The notes under the pieces are model-generated. The model saw nothing but the letters and a program-made list of their open reading frames with translations. It had not been told where the DNA came from and did no database searches. A program made the position numbers and the translations under genes. A stretch of 64,000 bases of DNA, taken from Salvelinus alpinus. Its lineage: Eukaryota > Chordata > Actinopteri > Salmoniformes > Salmonidae. The first letter of the stretch is position 1, and every line of letters starts with the position of its first letter. Positions 1 to 12,165 of this stretch are shown here, piece by piece. The stretch is taken from NCBI RefSeq assembly GCF_045679555.1, contig NC_092090.1, positions 32,622,788 through 32,686,787 of the forward strand, written 5' to 3'.

Positions 1-74
1 TATATACACTTTTAAGGTATTGATCAGACAACCAGTCAGACAAACCTTTTAGAATGTCTTATAAATCCAACATA

Positions 75-850
75 TACACTACCGTTCAAAAGTTTGGGGT
101 CACTTAGAAATGTCCTTGTTTTTGAAAGGAAAGCACTTTCCTTTTTTTTGTCCATTAAAATAACATCAAATTGATCAGAAATACAGTGTAGATGTTGTAA
201 ATGACTATTGTAGCTGGAAACTTAAAAAAAAAAAAAAATTATCCATATTTTATGGGATATCTACGTAGGTGTACAGAGGCACATTATCAGCAACCATCAG
301 TCCTGTGTTCCAATGGCACGTTGTGTTAGCTAATCCAAGTTGATCATTTTAAAAGGCTAATTGATCATTAGAAAACCATTCTGCAATTATGTTAGCACAG
401 CTGAAAACTGTTCTGATTTAAAGAAGCAATTAAACTGGCCTTCTTTAGACTAGTTCAGTGTCTGGAGCATCAGCATTTGTGTGTACGATTACAGTCTCAA
501 AATGACTAGAAACAAAGCACTTTCTTCTGAAGCTCGTTAGTCTATTCTTGTTCTGAGAAATGAAGACTATTACACGCAAGAAATGTCCAAGAAACTAAAG
601 ATCTCGTACAACGCTGTGTATTGCTCCCTTCACAGAACAGCGCAAACTGGCTCTAACCAGAATAAAAAGAGTGGGAGGCCCCGGTACACAACTGAGCAAG
701 AGGACAAGTACATTAGTGTCTAGTTTGAGAAACAGACACCTCACAAGTCCTCACCTGGCAGCTTCATTAAATAGTACCCGCAAAACACCAGTCTCAATCT
801 CAACAGTGAAGAGGCAACTCTGGGATGCTGGCCTAGATTGTGCTTAATTT
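75..850 (+). mobile_element. Tc1/mariner fragment, 5' part with broken transposase
   Basis: The left inverted terminus starts at the TA near 75 (tacactaccgttcaaaagtt). It is the same terminus as the element at 56773. A decayed transposase start is readable from about 502 (MTRNKALSSEA, then a stop) through the helix-turn-helix region (about 560-720), with further stops. Similarity to the transposon ends near 850, so the catalytic half and the right terminus are missing. It is a dead relic in what should be cdh1 intron 2. Confidence 0.85.
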
Positions 851-865
851 GCACATCTCCCCTCC

Positions 866-1255
866 GAGAATTCACGAACGGGCATTCGACTGTAAAGCTA
901 CTCCAGTACTTTTCTCAGTGTAGTCTATTTTTCTCTGGGGGAAAAATGCAAGATTGACTTCAAGCAAAACAGTAGGAAATGTAGCATTCGAAATATGATG
1001 GCCATGCATTGTTTTTGCCAAAAAGTTCACTAAGCTCATTTACTTATATGGCTGCTAGCCAAATAGCGTTGCACTTTGTCATCTGAAAATAAAGCCATTC
1101 TTTGCCAAATGTGACGCTGTGTTTTGTGTGAATGAAAACCATAGTTACACGTCCCCGATCACTCCATTGAAGCCAAAAAACACGACTTCCAATATAAAAC
1201 GCAGGTGACGTGGTTTAAAATGCAGATTTCTGAACTCTAAATGGACCCCTGACGC
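866..1255. repeat. Copy 1 of a diverged ~380-bp direct duplication
   Basis: This stretch is similar, in the same order and orientation, to 1880-2255. Shared landmarks are a ttctcagtgtag block, an aatgcaagattgacttcaag block, atgatggccatgcat, catttacttatatggct, gtgtgaatgaaaac and gcaggtgac. The copies differ by many substitutions and small indels, so the duplication is old or both are members of a dispersed family. No coding capacity was seen. Confidence 0.65.
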
Positions 1256-1521
1256 GACTATAGGCTATTGAATATTTGAAAAAGTCGCAAAAAAGCTTAC
1301 CTCAGGCTGCACATGCTGTTCTCTCTATCATATTTTCACCCTTCAGACTATTCTCAATTTAATCTTGTCTGTACTATGTCAAATTTGTTTTGATTTTATA
1401 ATGGTTCATTATCAAATTGGCAGGGGGGAAATTACATGGTTTCCATATGCACTTGAATAGCGACTGGAGGCCACTTTCTTGCAGTTTGTTTTTCACTCCA
1501 GCCAGGTAGTCTACTCCGGTT
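1256..1521. repeat. Interspersed repeat related to the hAT-like element at 60.9-64 kb
   Basis: The blocks agtcgcaaaaaa, cagactattct, atcttgtct, tggttcattatca and gccaggtag occur here in the same order as at about 63525-63760. This is therefore a fragment of the same repeat family as the large element at the window end. Boundaries are approximate and no reading frame is supported. Confidence 0.5.
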
Positions 1522-1746
1522 TAACATGCAGCTGGTGGCCACACCAGATATTGACTGTTGCTTTTGATTTTTGAACCCCCCCTTTGTTCAGGGACACATT
1601 CTATTTCTGTTACACACATGTCTGTGGAACTTGTTCAATTTGTCTGTTGTTGAATCTTAATGTTCATAAATATTTACACATGTTAAGTGTGCTGACAATA
1701 AACGCAGTTCACAGTGAGTGGATGTTTCTTTTTTTGCTGAGTTTAT
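1522..1746 (+). mobile_element. Tc1/mariner 3'-end fragment (same family as 45.8 kb and 51.9 kb)
   Basis: The sequence from cagctggtggccacaccag to tttttttgctgagttta matches the 3' end of the Tc1-like copies at 47030-47250 and 51906-52110 (the latter inverted). It holds only the last transposase codons and the right terminus. It is a 5'-truncated relic. Confidence 0.85.
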
Positions 1747-1879
1747 ATGGGCTGCATGATCAGGGGTCTCAATTCAGAATTATGCATTTTTCACCATTTT
1801 TTTTTTATCTTGCTGTGTTTTGTAAATGCAGATAGAAAATTCTTGTTGTAATTTCTGCTCAGCATCAGACCACTCCAAT

Positions 1880-2255
1880 GAGTTCACAAACGGTTATTTG
1901 ACTGTGTAGCTACTTTTCTCCAGTTCTTTTCTCAGTGTAGCCTACTTTATCTTAAATGCAAGATTAACTTCAAGCAAAACATTAAACGTAGCCGGCTACA
2001 TTCAATGATAAATATCTTATATATGATGGCCATGCATCGTCCTTGCTTTTTAATTGTAAGCTCATTTACTTATATGGCTGTTAGCCAAATAGCATTGCAC
2101 TTCTGTTCTCATCTGATCAAAATGAAGCTATATTCTGTCGGGTGACACTGTTTTGTGTGAATGAAAACTATAGTTGCACGCCCCTGATCACTCTATTGTA
2201 GCAAAAACACAGACTTTCAATAAAATGCAGGTGACATGGTTTGAAATGCATTTCA
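1880..2255. repeat. Copy 2 of the ~380-bp direct duplication
   Basis: Partner of 866-1255, about 1 kb downstream in the same orientation. A truncated Tc1 end lies between the two copies. The copy keeps the atgatggccatgcat, catttacttatatggct and gcaggtgac landmarks. From 2256 to 2795 I recognise nothing beyond AT-rich intronic sequence; the short open frames there have no recognisable family. Confidence 0.6.
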
Positions 2256-2799
2256 CATGGGATTGCATATAGAAATGTCTGGGTTTATAAGAACAATAGT
2301 TTCACTCTGCAGCAGTCACTGTTTGAGGAGCATGCATCCTTTTGCTGTGCGACAGGTGATATTCTGCCCAAACTCTATGCCATGGGCTCTCCAACCCAGC
2401 TCCTGCAGCTACCCAGTGCTTAATTTGGGAAACAAAGTGAAATCTGTTTGGGAACATCGACAGTAACATGTTTTCACAAAACATATATCATTAAACTGTT
2501 GACAGGGGAGGAGATGGAAATGCACGGTGGTGAGATTCTGTAGCTAAAGTTTGTCAGCCTATTAATTATGAAAATGCCCTGTTACAAGGCTATTCATCAC
2601 CTAAGCCTATACATTCTCTCCTTGAGTCATGGATAGAACATTTGGAGTGTAGCATAATGGAACAGTCCATCCAGTTTGCATAATAATACAGTCCACACTC
2701 AAAGGCAATTACTAGAATTTGTTTAATTGGAGTATAGCCTAGCTAGACTAATTGTGTCCACAAGACATTTTCAGTTTATATGGTCAGTAGGCTATACCT

Positions 2800-2895
2800 A
2801 GGGCTGTTGTGGTTACGGTATTACTGCCACACCGGCAGTAATGAGGCATGACCGCAGTCATATACCACCTGACCGTTGAGTCACGGCAATCTCCA
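2800..2895 (+). mobile_element. hAT-like terminal fragment
   Basis: Starts with tagggctgttgtggttacgg and continues through a CACACCGGCAGTAA-type block to gtcacggcaat. This is the characteristic terminal region of a salmonid hAT-like repeat. The element at about 60850 shows a related terminus (ggctgtggcggtcac). The internal part and other end are not adjacent. Confidence 0.6.
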
Positions 2896-3254
2896 TTTAT
2901 TCCCCTCCTGTTCACCATGATTGCGTGGCCAACCACATCAAGTTTGCAGATGACACAAGTGTTAGGCCTGATTTACCACCAACAACGATGAGACAGCCAG
3001 TTGTAAAACAAATGTTTTTGTTAGGTGGCCTGATTTTTTTCTTTATTTGTTGTTCTGGACTTCAGCTTTACCACCTACATCTTTCTTTAATTTGTTCAAA
3101 TCTTTGACGGCCACCATCTTGCCTAAAGAGTGGTAGTCGCTGTACCTCTACCTACCTGATTCTCTAGTACCTAACTATCAATAGAATGAGCAGAAAGCAG
3201 AAGTGGGTACTGTGACATACATCCAGTTCAGTTTTACTTCTGAACCACACTTCC

Positions 3255-3375
3255 ATATCTTTTTTTATTTTTTTATTTTACCGTTATTTTACCAGGTAAG
3301 TTGACTGAGAACACGTTCTCATTTGCAGCAACGACCTGGGGAATAGTTACAGGGGAGAGGAGGGGGATGAATGAG
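3255..3375. repeat. SINE/LINE tail-like repeat
   Basis: Holds a T-rich run followed by accaggtaagttgactgaga, gcaacgacctggggaatag and a purine-rich end. This module is common in fish genomes and I recognise it from memory. A related piece (ttctta/aactgacttacctagtt type) sits inside the Tc1 copy near 44040-44090. The rest of 2900-4147 is AT-rich intron with no feature I can support. Confidence 0.5.
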
Positions 3376-4147
3376 CCAATTGTAAACTTTCTCAACCACA
3401 CATTTCTTGTTTTGTGTCATTGCACAATTTCTGCATAACATTTAGCCAGTTCATTAGGCTGGAAAGAGGTGTATTGATTTGGGGTTTCTAAATCATACTC
3501 AATCAACTTTTGTAAGCTAATAGGAGCATAATGAGACATTCAGACCTCTTTGTATAGCTAGGCCTATGCCTCAGGATGTTTCTAGTAGTCATGTGAAACC
3601 AGATGTTGCTGCCTGCCTGTCCTTGAGTCTCAACCCAGGGCTGGGCAAGTCAACCCTACTCTCTGTCCACACAGGATGATTCTAGTAGACTACTTGTATA
3701 CCATGACAGCTTAATCTCTACCTGGTATATTGTTCTAAGTTGCACAGTACTAGTTATACATGTCATGTTAATAATTACATGAGGATATGGGTCAATTTAC
3801 TCCTTTGCAAGACTGACATGTTGTGGGTTTTTACATTGTGCAAATAATAAGCCCTGCATAATGTCTTTGCAGCAGATCAGAACTGCGATCATGAGGCGAC
3901 TAGGCCTAGGTTTCTTTTAGGCCATTTTGCTGCTTTGTTACTATGACCAGTATTCCATTTATACATTTTCTGAGAGTCTGTGGTGGCTCTTTGTCAGTTC
4001 ATCAAGAACCCACTGATGTTATAAATTTGAGATTGTGATGGTGCTTTAAATCTATTCCTGTTACTGAAGTGCTTCCAATGGTTTCTTTTTAAGCCCACAT
4101 ATTACTTTTAAAATATCCTCTGACCACCTTTCTCTTTGACCTTGCAG

Positions 4148-7100
4148 TGGTTTTTGATGACTGCACCAGCCGTACCAGCTTTCTCTTTCACTCCGAGGAT
4201 TCACGCTTCAAAGTAGATGGCGACGGGACGCTGAAACTGAAGAGGGGGCTGACTCTGCATAATGGACATAAGGAGTTCTATGTCTCTACCCAGTCCAAGG
4301 GCAAGAAGATCACAGTTCCAGTCAGAGTGCTGCATGAGGCAGGACATGGCCACCACCACAATCACCATGAGGTGACCACCCAGCCCAAGGTATATGACTG
4401 GTTAAATTAATGAGACTATGGTGTCCTCTAGTGGATAGATGGGCAACTGCGTCTCGAAGTGTTTCAATGACATGTATAGCTGGAAATATTCTGTAATTGA
4501 AACAGATTTCTTTTCCCAGGTCAATTGAAGTTTGATGGCAGTTTCTGTAAAATGCTCTATGTATTTGGGTGCTTGTAAAACCATGGACTTCATATTTCAT
4601 GGTTTTTGTTTCAATTCCACAGCCAGGAGCAAGTCTGTCTCTACCTGTTCTGAACTTCCCCAAGTCTTCAGGAGGTCTGAAAAGAAGGAAAAGGGACTGG
4701 GTCATTCCTCCCATCAACTTCCCAGAGAATGACCGAGGTCCGTTCCCCAAGAATATGGTGCAGGTAAGTGTCTTGTAGGTTAAGGATTGTTTTTCCATGA
4801 CTTTAATATCAGTGTTGGACATTTCGTCAGTGATGTGAATTCTATTATCCTTGTAAACCAGATCAGGTCCAACAATGATAAAGAGGTGAAGATCCAGTAC
4901 AGCATCACTGGCGCTGGGGCAGACCTACCTCCTGTGGGACTCTTCACTGTGGACAAAAACTCTGGAACTCTCTATGTGACCCAGCCTTTGGACAGGGAGA
5001 AAAAAGACCAATACGTTGTACGGTTTGCGTATCCTAATTTTCTTCCCTTGACTTAATTGAAAACTGATTTATATGTAGTTTTAAACTAATGTTTGTCGTT
5101 ACTTTTCTCTCTAGCTCCTAGCCCATGCTGTTGCAGTGGGTGCAGGTACAGCTGAGGATCCCATGGAGATCATTGTGAAAGTCATTGATATGAATGACAA
5201 CAAACCTGTATTTACCCAAGATCCGTTTACGGGAACAGTCCCTGAGGCATCAAAACCAGGTATGTTGTTCACACACACTCAGTATTTACGATGCTTAACA
5301 ATGTTTTTTAAGGAAAATTATGCTAGGACGATTCAGAAGAAAAAAAATCTCACTCTGTTCAGGTGACGAGGTCATGCAGATAACGGCCACTGATGCTGAT
5401 GAGGAGGGCACTGACAATTCTGATGTCAGATACACCATTATCCGTCAGGAGCCTCCACTACCAAGCCCCAACATGTTTGTCATCAACCCTGTGACTGGAG
5501 GGATTCGGGTTAACGCACCTGGGTTGGACAGAGAGGTTGTTCTCTTTTCAAATCAATAGTCTTGTCGATCATTTATTCATTGTGTACATTCTACATGCAT
5601 TACATTTGTGGTTCTGATTTAATTTACAAAATTTGTTTCAGAAATTTACCAAATATACTTTGGAAATCCAAGCTGCCGATATGATGGGAAATGGCCTTAC
5701 CAGCTTTGGCAAAGCCATCATTACAGTAACGGACAGCAATGACAACGCGCCACAGTTTGTGACGCCTTCGGTAAGCACATTTCTGAAGGCAAAATTTAAA
5801 ATTGCAGCCGTACAACCGTTTTAACACAATGGAATTACCCTTTGTTGCTTTATAATCATGCTTCTCTCCTTTGCAGTACACCGTGTCAGTCCCAGAGAAT
5901 AAAGTGGATGCCTTGGTGGTGAAAATGCCAGTGACTGATGGAGATGAGCCTCACTCCTCTGCCTGGGCCACCACCTACAAGATAGTTGACGGGGACCCTC
6001 AAGGCCTTTTCAGTGTGAGCACAGGCCCTAGCAAGCTGGAGGGCATCATTATGACAGCTAAGGTATGTTGAAATCCTCTCCTATAGATATATTTGAGCTG
6101 CTACACTGGAGGTGTAGCGAAAGCGGCCTGTCAATGTAGCTTTTTAGCTGCTACTCTGGAATGGTATCCTGGAGGAAGCAATTTGCACTCCCCTTCATAT
6201 TTATTTTGACAGTGAAGCGAACTTTTAATTTGACTCTAAGGTTTTTGTAAATTAGAGATCCAATGTTTCATATGAGCCGACAGTACACAATATCACATTT
6301 TTATTTGACGTCGCGCCCAGATGCTCACGACTTTTGGCGGCAGTAAGAAAGCCATCGCCATCTGCGCCCGTTCGACTTGGCCTAGATTCACCTTTTTATT
6401 ACTTCTTAAACAACGTTTTTGGGCTTCTCGTACACTTACAATGTTTTGATTTTTCCTTGAACAGTCACTAAGATTATATTTAGTTGTGAACTTTACAAAA
6501 TAACAATTTTGGATGCAGCAGTTGTTAGCTAGAATACTTACGCTCTATGATAGGCTGTAGCAAAAGCTAGCCAAAGAGCCATTTTACTGGTTGAAGTGTT
6601 AAGTATAATGCCGTTGATTTGCAATGACACAAACATTATATTAAACAGGGCATTCATATGAGTCTTAAAATCCAATTTATTATCTATAAGTACTGTGAAA
6701 TGCACTCATAAGGAGCATGTAAATATATGCTTTTTTTGCTGGAGTTCTATAAGGCCACCAACTTTCTTTGTATATTGCCCTCGTGCAGCAAACACAGGAA
6801 GAGGTCTATAGAAATGCATGGCAAATCATATATTGTCTCTTTTTTTATTGTAAATAAGAATATAATGTTTCTAAGCCCTTCTACATTTGTGTGTATGCTA
6901 CCATTTTATTATGGATAATCATGAATGACTTGAATCACGATGAGTGAGAGTTCAAGGGATGAATTGCATACCCCCAAAAAAAAAATTTGGGAATGGTGAG
7001 AGGTTAGCATGTTTTGGGGGTATGAACTTTTTGCCTCCAACTTTCTCACTAATCATTATTCACGATTCATTCAGGATTATCCGTAATCATGGTAGCATCC

Positions 7101-10100
7101 ACCTAATGTAAAGTTGTTCAGAAACATATTCTTAATTACAGTAAGTGATTCTTATTTACCATTAATTTCTATTGGGCACAACAAACTGAAAATGCATCCA
7201 AGTTTGTAGTTGCAAGCTTGACTTGGTCATGGTGTGTGAGGAATATGGAACCAAATACTCAACTTTGACTACTTTAATACTCTGTGAATTTGTAGAAATA
7301 CCTATGACTAAGGGGGGGACAAGATGCATAAAGTGCTTTTATTTATAAATGGATATTTATGAAAATACCCTCAATAAAAAGTTACGTTTTGTACTGTTGC
7401 TTCATATGAAACATCTGATATAAAATCCTGGAGTAAGGAGCCAAATTAAACGTTTTGGCTACGCTGTCCAAGTAAATGTGTAGGGGGGAGTATGCTTGTA
7501 GATATAAACACCATTATCCTGATTCTATAAAGTGTGAAGGATTCCTATGCTGATGGGCTTTTCTGTTCTTTCAACACAGCCACTTGACTTTGAGAAGAAC
7601 AACAAGTACACTCTGCTGGTCACTGTGCAGAATGAAGTCCCATTTGCAATCAGCCTGCCCACCTCCACTGCTACTGTTGTAGTGAATGTGGAGGATGTGA
7701 ATGAAGCTCCAGTCTTCACCCCAGTGGAGAAGATTATCAGGAAACCTGAGGACCTCCCTGTTAACAGTGACCTGGTTCTGTACACAGCCACAGACCCAGA
7801 CACTGCAAGGAGTCAGAAAGTCACGTAAGATTAGAACTACATTTACAATTATGTTTTGTAAGATTTGAAGAGGGGGACATTTCTTTTCAAGTGATGACTG
7901 TACAGGTTGTAAGCAATGCTCTTTTTTTTAAACTTTTTTTTTTACATTTACTACACAGATACAAGATACGCAATGATCCTGCTGGATGGCTAAGTATTAA
8001 CAAAGACACTGGGCTGATCAAAGTCAAGAGCCTCATGGACAGAGAATCCACTTTTGTCCAAGACAACAAATACTCTGTTATTGTTCTGGGCATTGACAAC
8101 GGTATTTAAATGTTCCCTTTTTCTAATGTTAATATTAAAAAAATTGTAAAAGACCACACCCTAAACTTGACCCTTTGAGTGACAGTGCTCTAATTTGGAT
8201 ATGCAGATGAAATCCCGGCAACTGGCACTGGCACCCTTATCATAGAGCTGGATGATGTGAATGATAATGCTCCAACCATCGACGAGAGTGTGATCACGGT
8301 CTGCAACAAGGAGTCCTCCCCACAGCTGCTGTCAGTCACTGATAAAGACAGCGCGGGCTTTGCTGCTCCATACACCGTACAGCTTCAGGGGTCGTCCAAA
8401 TCTAACTGGACTGCCAGAATGAACGACACAAGTATGCATTGATTTTTCCCAGAACTACAGTACTATTCCCCGTTTTAAAACAATTGTGTTAAATGTTACC
8501 CGTTTCATTTCAGAGACTGGCATTATCCTGACTCTGAAGACTATGTTGGACAGTGGAGATTACACGGTTGTCCTGAGAGTGTCTGACAACCAAGGCCTAT
8601 ACCATGACAGCACCGTCCAGGCCTCCGTGTGTGACTGCAAAGGAGCGGATGTCCAGTGCAGCAATAAAACTACAGCAGGCTTCGGCATCCCTAGCATTCT
8701 GGGAATTCTAGGAGCAGTGTTACTACTCCTATGTAAGTTGTTCATTTGTTTAACCCGGCACTAAAGTGTTTAGTCAGTGCTGTCCTCGAAGCGTACGTAT
8801 GTAATTGTTAATACACAGTGAAGTGCTAGTGTGTTAAGGCCCTGTGTTTATGTTGTGCTCCAGTGTTGTCTCTTCTGCTGCTCATGTTCCTGAGGAAGAG
8901 AGGTGGTGAGAAGAAGGAGCCTCTGCTGCAGGAGGACGATGTCAGGGACAACATCTACTACTATGACGAGGAGGGAGGTGGCGAGGATGACCAGGTGAGG
9001 GGAGCGCTCACCAGACTAGCTCAGAACAAGCCTACTAGGCTAGGGTTCCCCAAATGTCTCATTGTTTTTCGACAGAACAAACAGAACATACTGTCAGCTT
9101 GACACGTGTATGGCCCTGGATAAGCTCTCACAATATTAGTATTTATTAAATGCAGTCATATAGGCCACTAAGTTACTTATTCAATTAGAAGTTGCATTTC
9201 CCCTCTGACACAATCTTGTGAATGTCGGGTTTGATGGATTAATGTGATTTTGATGTGCAGGCAGTCCTCGATTGACTTTGTGAAAAGCCGGTTCTTGTCG
9301 TGAGTATATTGCGTTCATAGAGGAAAATGAGGACTCTCTGGTTTAAGTCGTTCTAAACATTGTTAGCAGAAAAAAATGCAAGTTTCTTTATTGTGCTGTA
9401 TTCCTCTGAGCGTGCCATCTAAAATGCACACAGGGACTCGGCACTCCTGAGCGCATCTCTTATTTGGCTCGATGTCTGGAATTCAATCAGCTCAGTTTGT
9501 TTTGTGGCCTCATCCAGCGAGGGTATCTTTTTTTTAGCAAGGGAGGAGAATTCTCCACCTGGGCTGACAGAGGATTACGTACAAACGCAATGATATCCTT
9601 TGGCATGCTGTAGTCTTCAAATCTGGTGGATAAGTTGTCTCTCAGCTGCTTGGTGAAAATCTTCCATCACCTCTGACAATGCTGCGGCCTGGTCCCTCTG
9701 CCTGTCGTGTCTTCAGTGTGCTGAAGTGCAGTAGCCTTCCAGATGACAAGTCCAAATCGAACAACTCAGGCTTCCCTAGTAAAGAACTCAAATTTCTCCA
9801 TGTCCACGACTGTTTCCCACAGATATAACCCAATTTTAAGTTACAGAATATGTCCGCAAAAAGCTGCTTGCAGTTAACAATTCAATGTTTCTGCGTCTGG
9901 CTTCTATGGGGCGGAAGGGCACTGAAAGTTTTATGCTTATATTCATAATTACGTCTGAGATTTAATTATTTGCAAATAGCGATATTTTCATTGCAAATAA
10001 GACACACTGGCTTGGCATTGGGAAAAGAGAGAGAGATGAACGCATCTCTCTGTACATTCTTATCAACTTCGATTTTCATTAGCCGCCACCTTGATACTTT

Positions 10101-11086
10101 GAGAGCGACCTTTTTATCTTGCTATCAAGTAAATTGTTCTGAACAAATGTTAATGTTAAAAGTAGTGTAGGCTACGTAGACCTGTTTACCAATTAACGCA
10201 CAGAAATGGACTAATTGAATAGAATGATTTTATGAGCTTAATCAGATCAATTATTGTCACTGAGTGATTGTCACACACGTACTAATCATGTGTTAAATTT
10301 GTTGTGTAGGCCAATTAATTGTGCTAATATATTTACTATGTTCTGGCCCGCCGACTGTTGACTCAGAAAAAAATTGTCCCGAGACCAAACCTGGTTGACG
10401 AACCCTGGACTAGGCTTTCCCAAGGGTCAATTTTTTTGGGGGGTTGTGATGTACATGTTATTGCAAACCATTGCATCTGTTACTCAATGTTTTTATGTTT
10501 CTATGTTTTCTGGTCTTGTAATATAATACATGTCTGTACATCTTTCCACCTTCAGGATTTCGACTTGAGCGTTCTGCACAAAGGTCTGGATAACCGTCCT
10601 GATGTTTTCCGGAATGACATCGCTCCAACCATGGCCCGGCCAGAGTATCGCCCACGACCCGCCAACCCAGCTGACATAGGCAACTTCATTGATGATGTGA
10701 GTAGTCTTGAACTGATTTATACTTTGAGTAGAATGCACAGTTAAGGTCATATCTAGGTCATCTGGAGATTATTTGTCATGGAAATAACTGGATTTGACAT
10801 GGATAATGTCAGTTTGCATGTTTAGAATTTGTGCTGTATAGTCACCAAGGTGGTAAAATGTAATCTTTCTGTTGACCAGAACCTGAAGGCAGCTGACAAC
10901 GACCCCACTGCTCCTCCCTACGACTCCCTCCTGGTGTTTGACTATGAAGGAGGTGGCTCCGAGGCCGGTTCCCTCAGTTCCCTCAACTCCTCCAACTCAG
11001 GAGACGACCAGGACTACGATCTCCTTCAACAGTGGGGCCCGCGCTTCAAGAAGCTGTCTGACATGTACGGAGGAGGAGAGGATTGA
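4148..11086 (+). CDS. cdh1: E-cadherin (cadherin-1), exons 3-16, 5' part outside the window
   Basis: Calcium-dependent homophilic adhesion receptor of epithelial adherens junctions. Exons: 4148-4389, 4623-4763, 4862-5017, 5115-5259, 5363-5535, 5642-5770, 5877-6062, 7580-7824, 7959-8101, 8207-8431, 8514-8732, 8864-8994, 10556-10696, 10880-11086. All have AG/GT borders and the frame stays open for 826 codons to TGA. Seen in order: prodomain; furin site RRKR followed by DWVIPP (mature start with the strand-swap Trp2); EC1 with HAV; EC1-EC5 with PEN, LDRE and DxNDN calcium motifs; a Cys-rich membrane-proximal EC5; one TM helix (about 8690-8900); a p120-type juxtamembrane region ([12 protein letters not shown]); and a C-terminal Ser-rich beta-catenin site ending DMYGGGED. 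The signal peptide and exon 2 were not found in 1-4147, so they lie upstream. The exon ending at 5017 uses donor gtacgg, chosen to match the family length. The order and length of parts fit CDH1 better than other classical cadherins. Confidence 0.95.
6080..7480. repeat. Interspersed repeats with a large palindrome in cdh1 intron 9
   Basis: The 1.5-kb intron between the exons ending at 6062 and starting at 7580 is mostly repeat. From about 6912 to 7085 it is an imperfect palindrome: ggataatcatgaatgac and gatgagtgagag on the left are mirrored by tctcactaatcattattc and cattcaggattatcc on the right, around a poly-A/TTTGGG centre. The downstream part (to about 7480) is a repeat I know from salmonid genomes (tttctattgggcacaa, ggaccaaatact-type blocks). 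No transposase frame is readable. Confidence 0.6.
9245..9930 (-). pseudogene. Degenerate transposon-like coding remnant in cdh1 intron 14
   Basis: The 1.56-kb intron 8995-10555 holds, on the minus strand, broken fragments that resemble the C-terminal part of fish hAT/ZBED-type transposon proteins. A LFADIF-like stretch lies near 9850, followed in other frames by a [10 protein letters not shown]-like stretch and an [12 protein letters not shown] stretch near 9720. Frameshifts separate them. The family assignment is from memory of similar fish ORFs and is weak; nothing here should be functional. Confidence 0.3.
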
Positions 11087-11553
11087 GGAGTCAGTCAGCC
11101 ACTAAACCTTTTTGCTTGGAAACTGTCCGGTTCTCCACACTTGGGTCTGTAGACTGAAGACATTTTCTTTATTTCCCCTTTTTATGTGTTTCGGGCACAT
11201 CTACAGTTTGGCAATTTGATTTGTGCAGACATGGGATCATTTTAGAAAAAATGTGTTCAATGCTCGTCTTCAGCATGGGGAGGGTGGCACACTCTTGGCT
11301 CTGCACTAGCAGGATGTTGACATGGATTTTACACAGTTCAGCAGTTCTTTCTAATGGACTCTTAACAACCCCAGATTGTACTTGAATTTAATATGCTTCG
11401 TTTGCTGTTTTTTGCTTCTATGTTGGCGTCGTATCAAATTTCTTTTTTTAAATTGATATATATAGAAGACTATCCTTTGGCATGAAATTGAAGTTCCTGA
11501 AAGCCAAATCAGCCTTACGATTGTTTTGTTAGCTGAGATTAATTATCAAGCTC

Positions 11554-11559
11554 AATAAA
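11554..11559 (+). terminator. cdh1 polyadenylation signal
   Basis: AATAAA about 470 bases after the cdh1 stop codon, in AT-rich 3' UTR-like sequence (11087 to about 11580). It is the first canonical signal downstream of the stop codon that I noticed. Confidence 0.7.
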
Positions 11560-11894
11560 TGCTTTTAAAAATGTTTGATAAACAACTAAGTTTGGGTTGT
11601 TTTATTCCTTTTCATTTTATTCATTAATCACTAAGTATATATTTTTTTTTTTCTGAAGAAGCTCACAGTTCTGCTTTTTATTACAGTTCTGCTTTTTTTA
11701 TTAAAGATATCCCTTTGGTACAATGATGGATGTTAATATTTGTATTAAATTGTAATTTATGTCTTTATTTTGAGCTAAATTATTCAAATTCACAGCTGAG
11801 ACACTAGATGGCGATGATTGAATAAAACAGGTCTTGGTCAATGAATGATGGCATTTCCTTGTCCCACAGAACAGTTTGTACAAGTTATATTTAA

Positions 11895-12165
11895 GTAATA
11901 AGGCCGGAGGGGGTGTGGTGTATATGGCCAACATATCTCGGCTAAGGGCTGTTCTTAAGCACGATGCAACACTGAGTGCCTGGACAGAGTCCTTAGCCGG
12001 GGTTTATTGGCCATATACCACAAAACCCTGAGATGCCTTACTGCTATTATAAACTGGTTACCAATGTAATTTAGAGCAATAAAAATGTATATTTTGTCAT
12101 AGCTGTGTCATATCAGTCCGTATACCATGGGTATCAGCCAATCAGCAGGACTCGAACCATTTATA
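11895..12165. mobile_element. Salmonid palindromic interspersed repeat (MITE-like)
   Basis: gtatatggccaacatatctc with ggctaaggg on the left is mirrored by ccttagcc and ggccatatacc on the right around 11980. It is followed by aaactggttaccaat and gtcagccaatcagcag-like blocks. This is a very common salmonid repeat. It lies about 300 bases past the cdh1 polyadenylation signal. From 12170 to 13116 the only thing of note is the snai3 upstream region. Confidence 0.65.

Noticed and set aside
1-4147. Search for cdh1 exons 1 and 2 (signal peptide and start of the prodomain)
   Set aside because: No matching frame with splice sites was found; the region is repeat-rich intron, so these exons should be upstream of the window.
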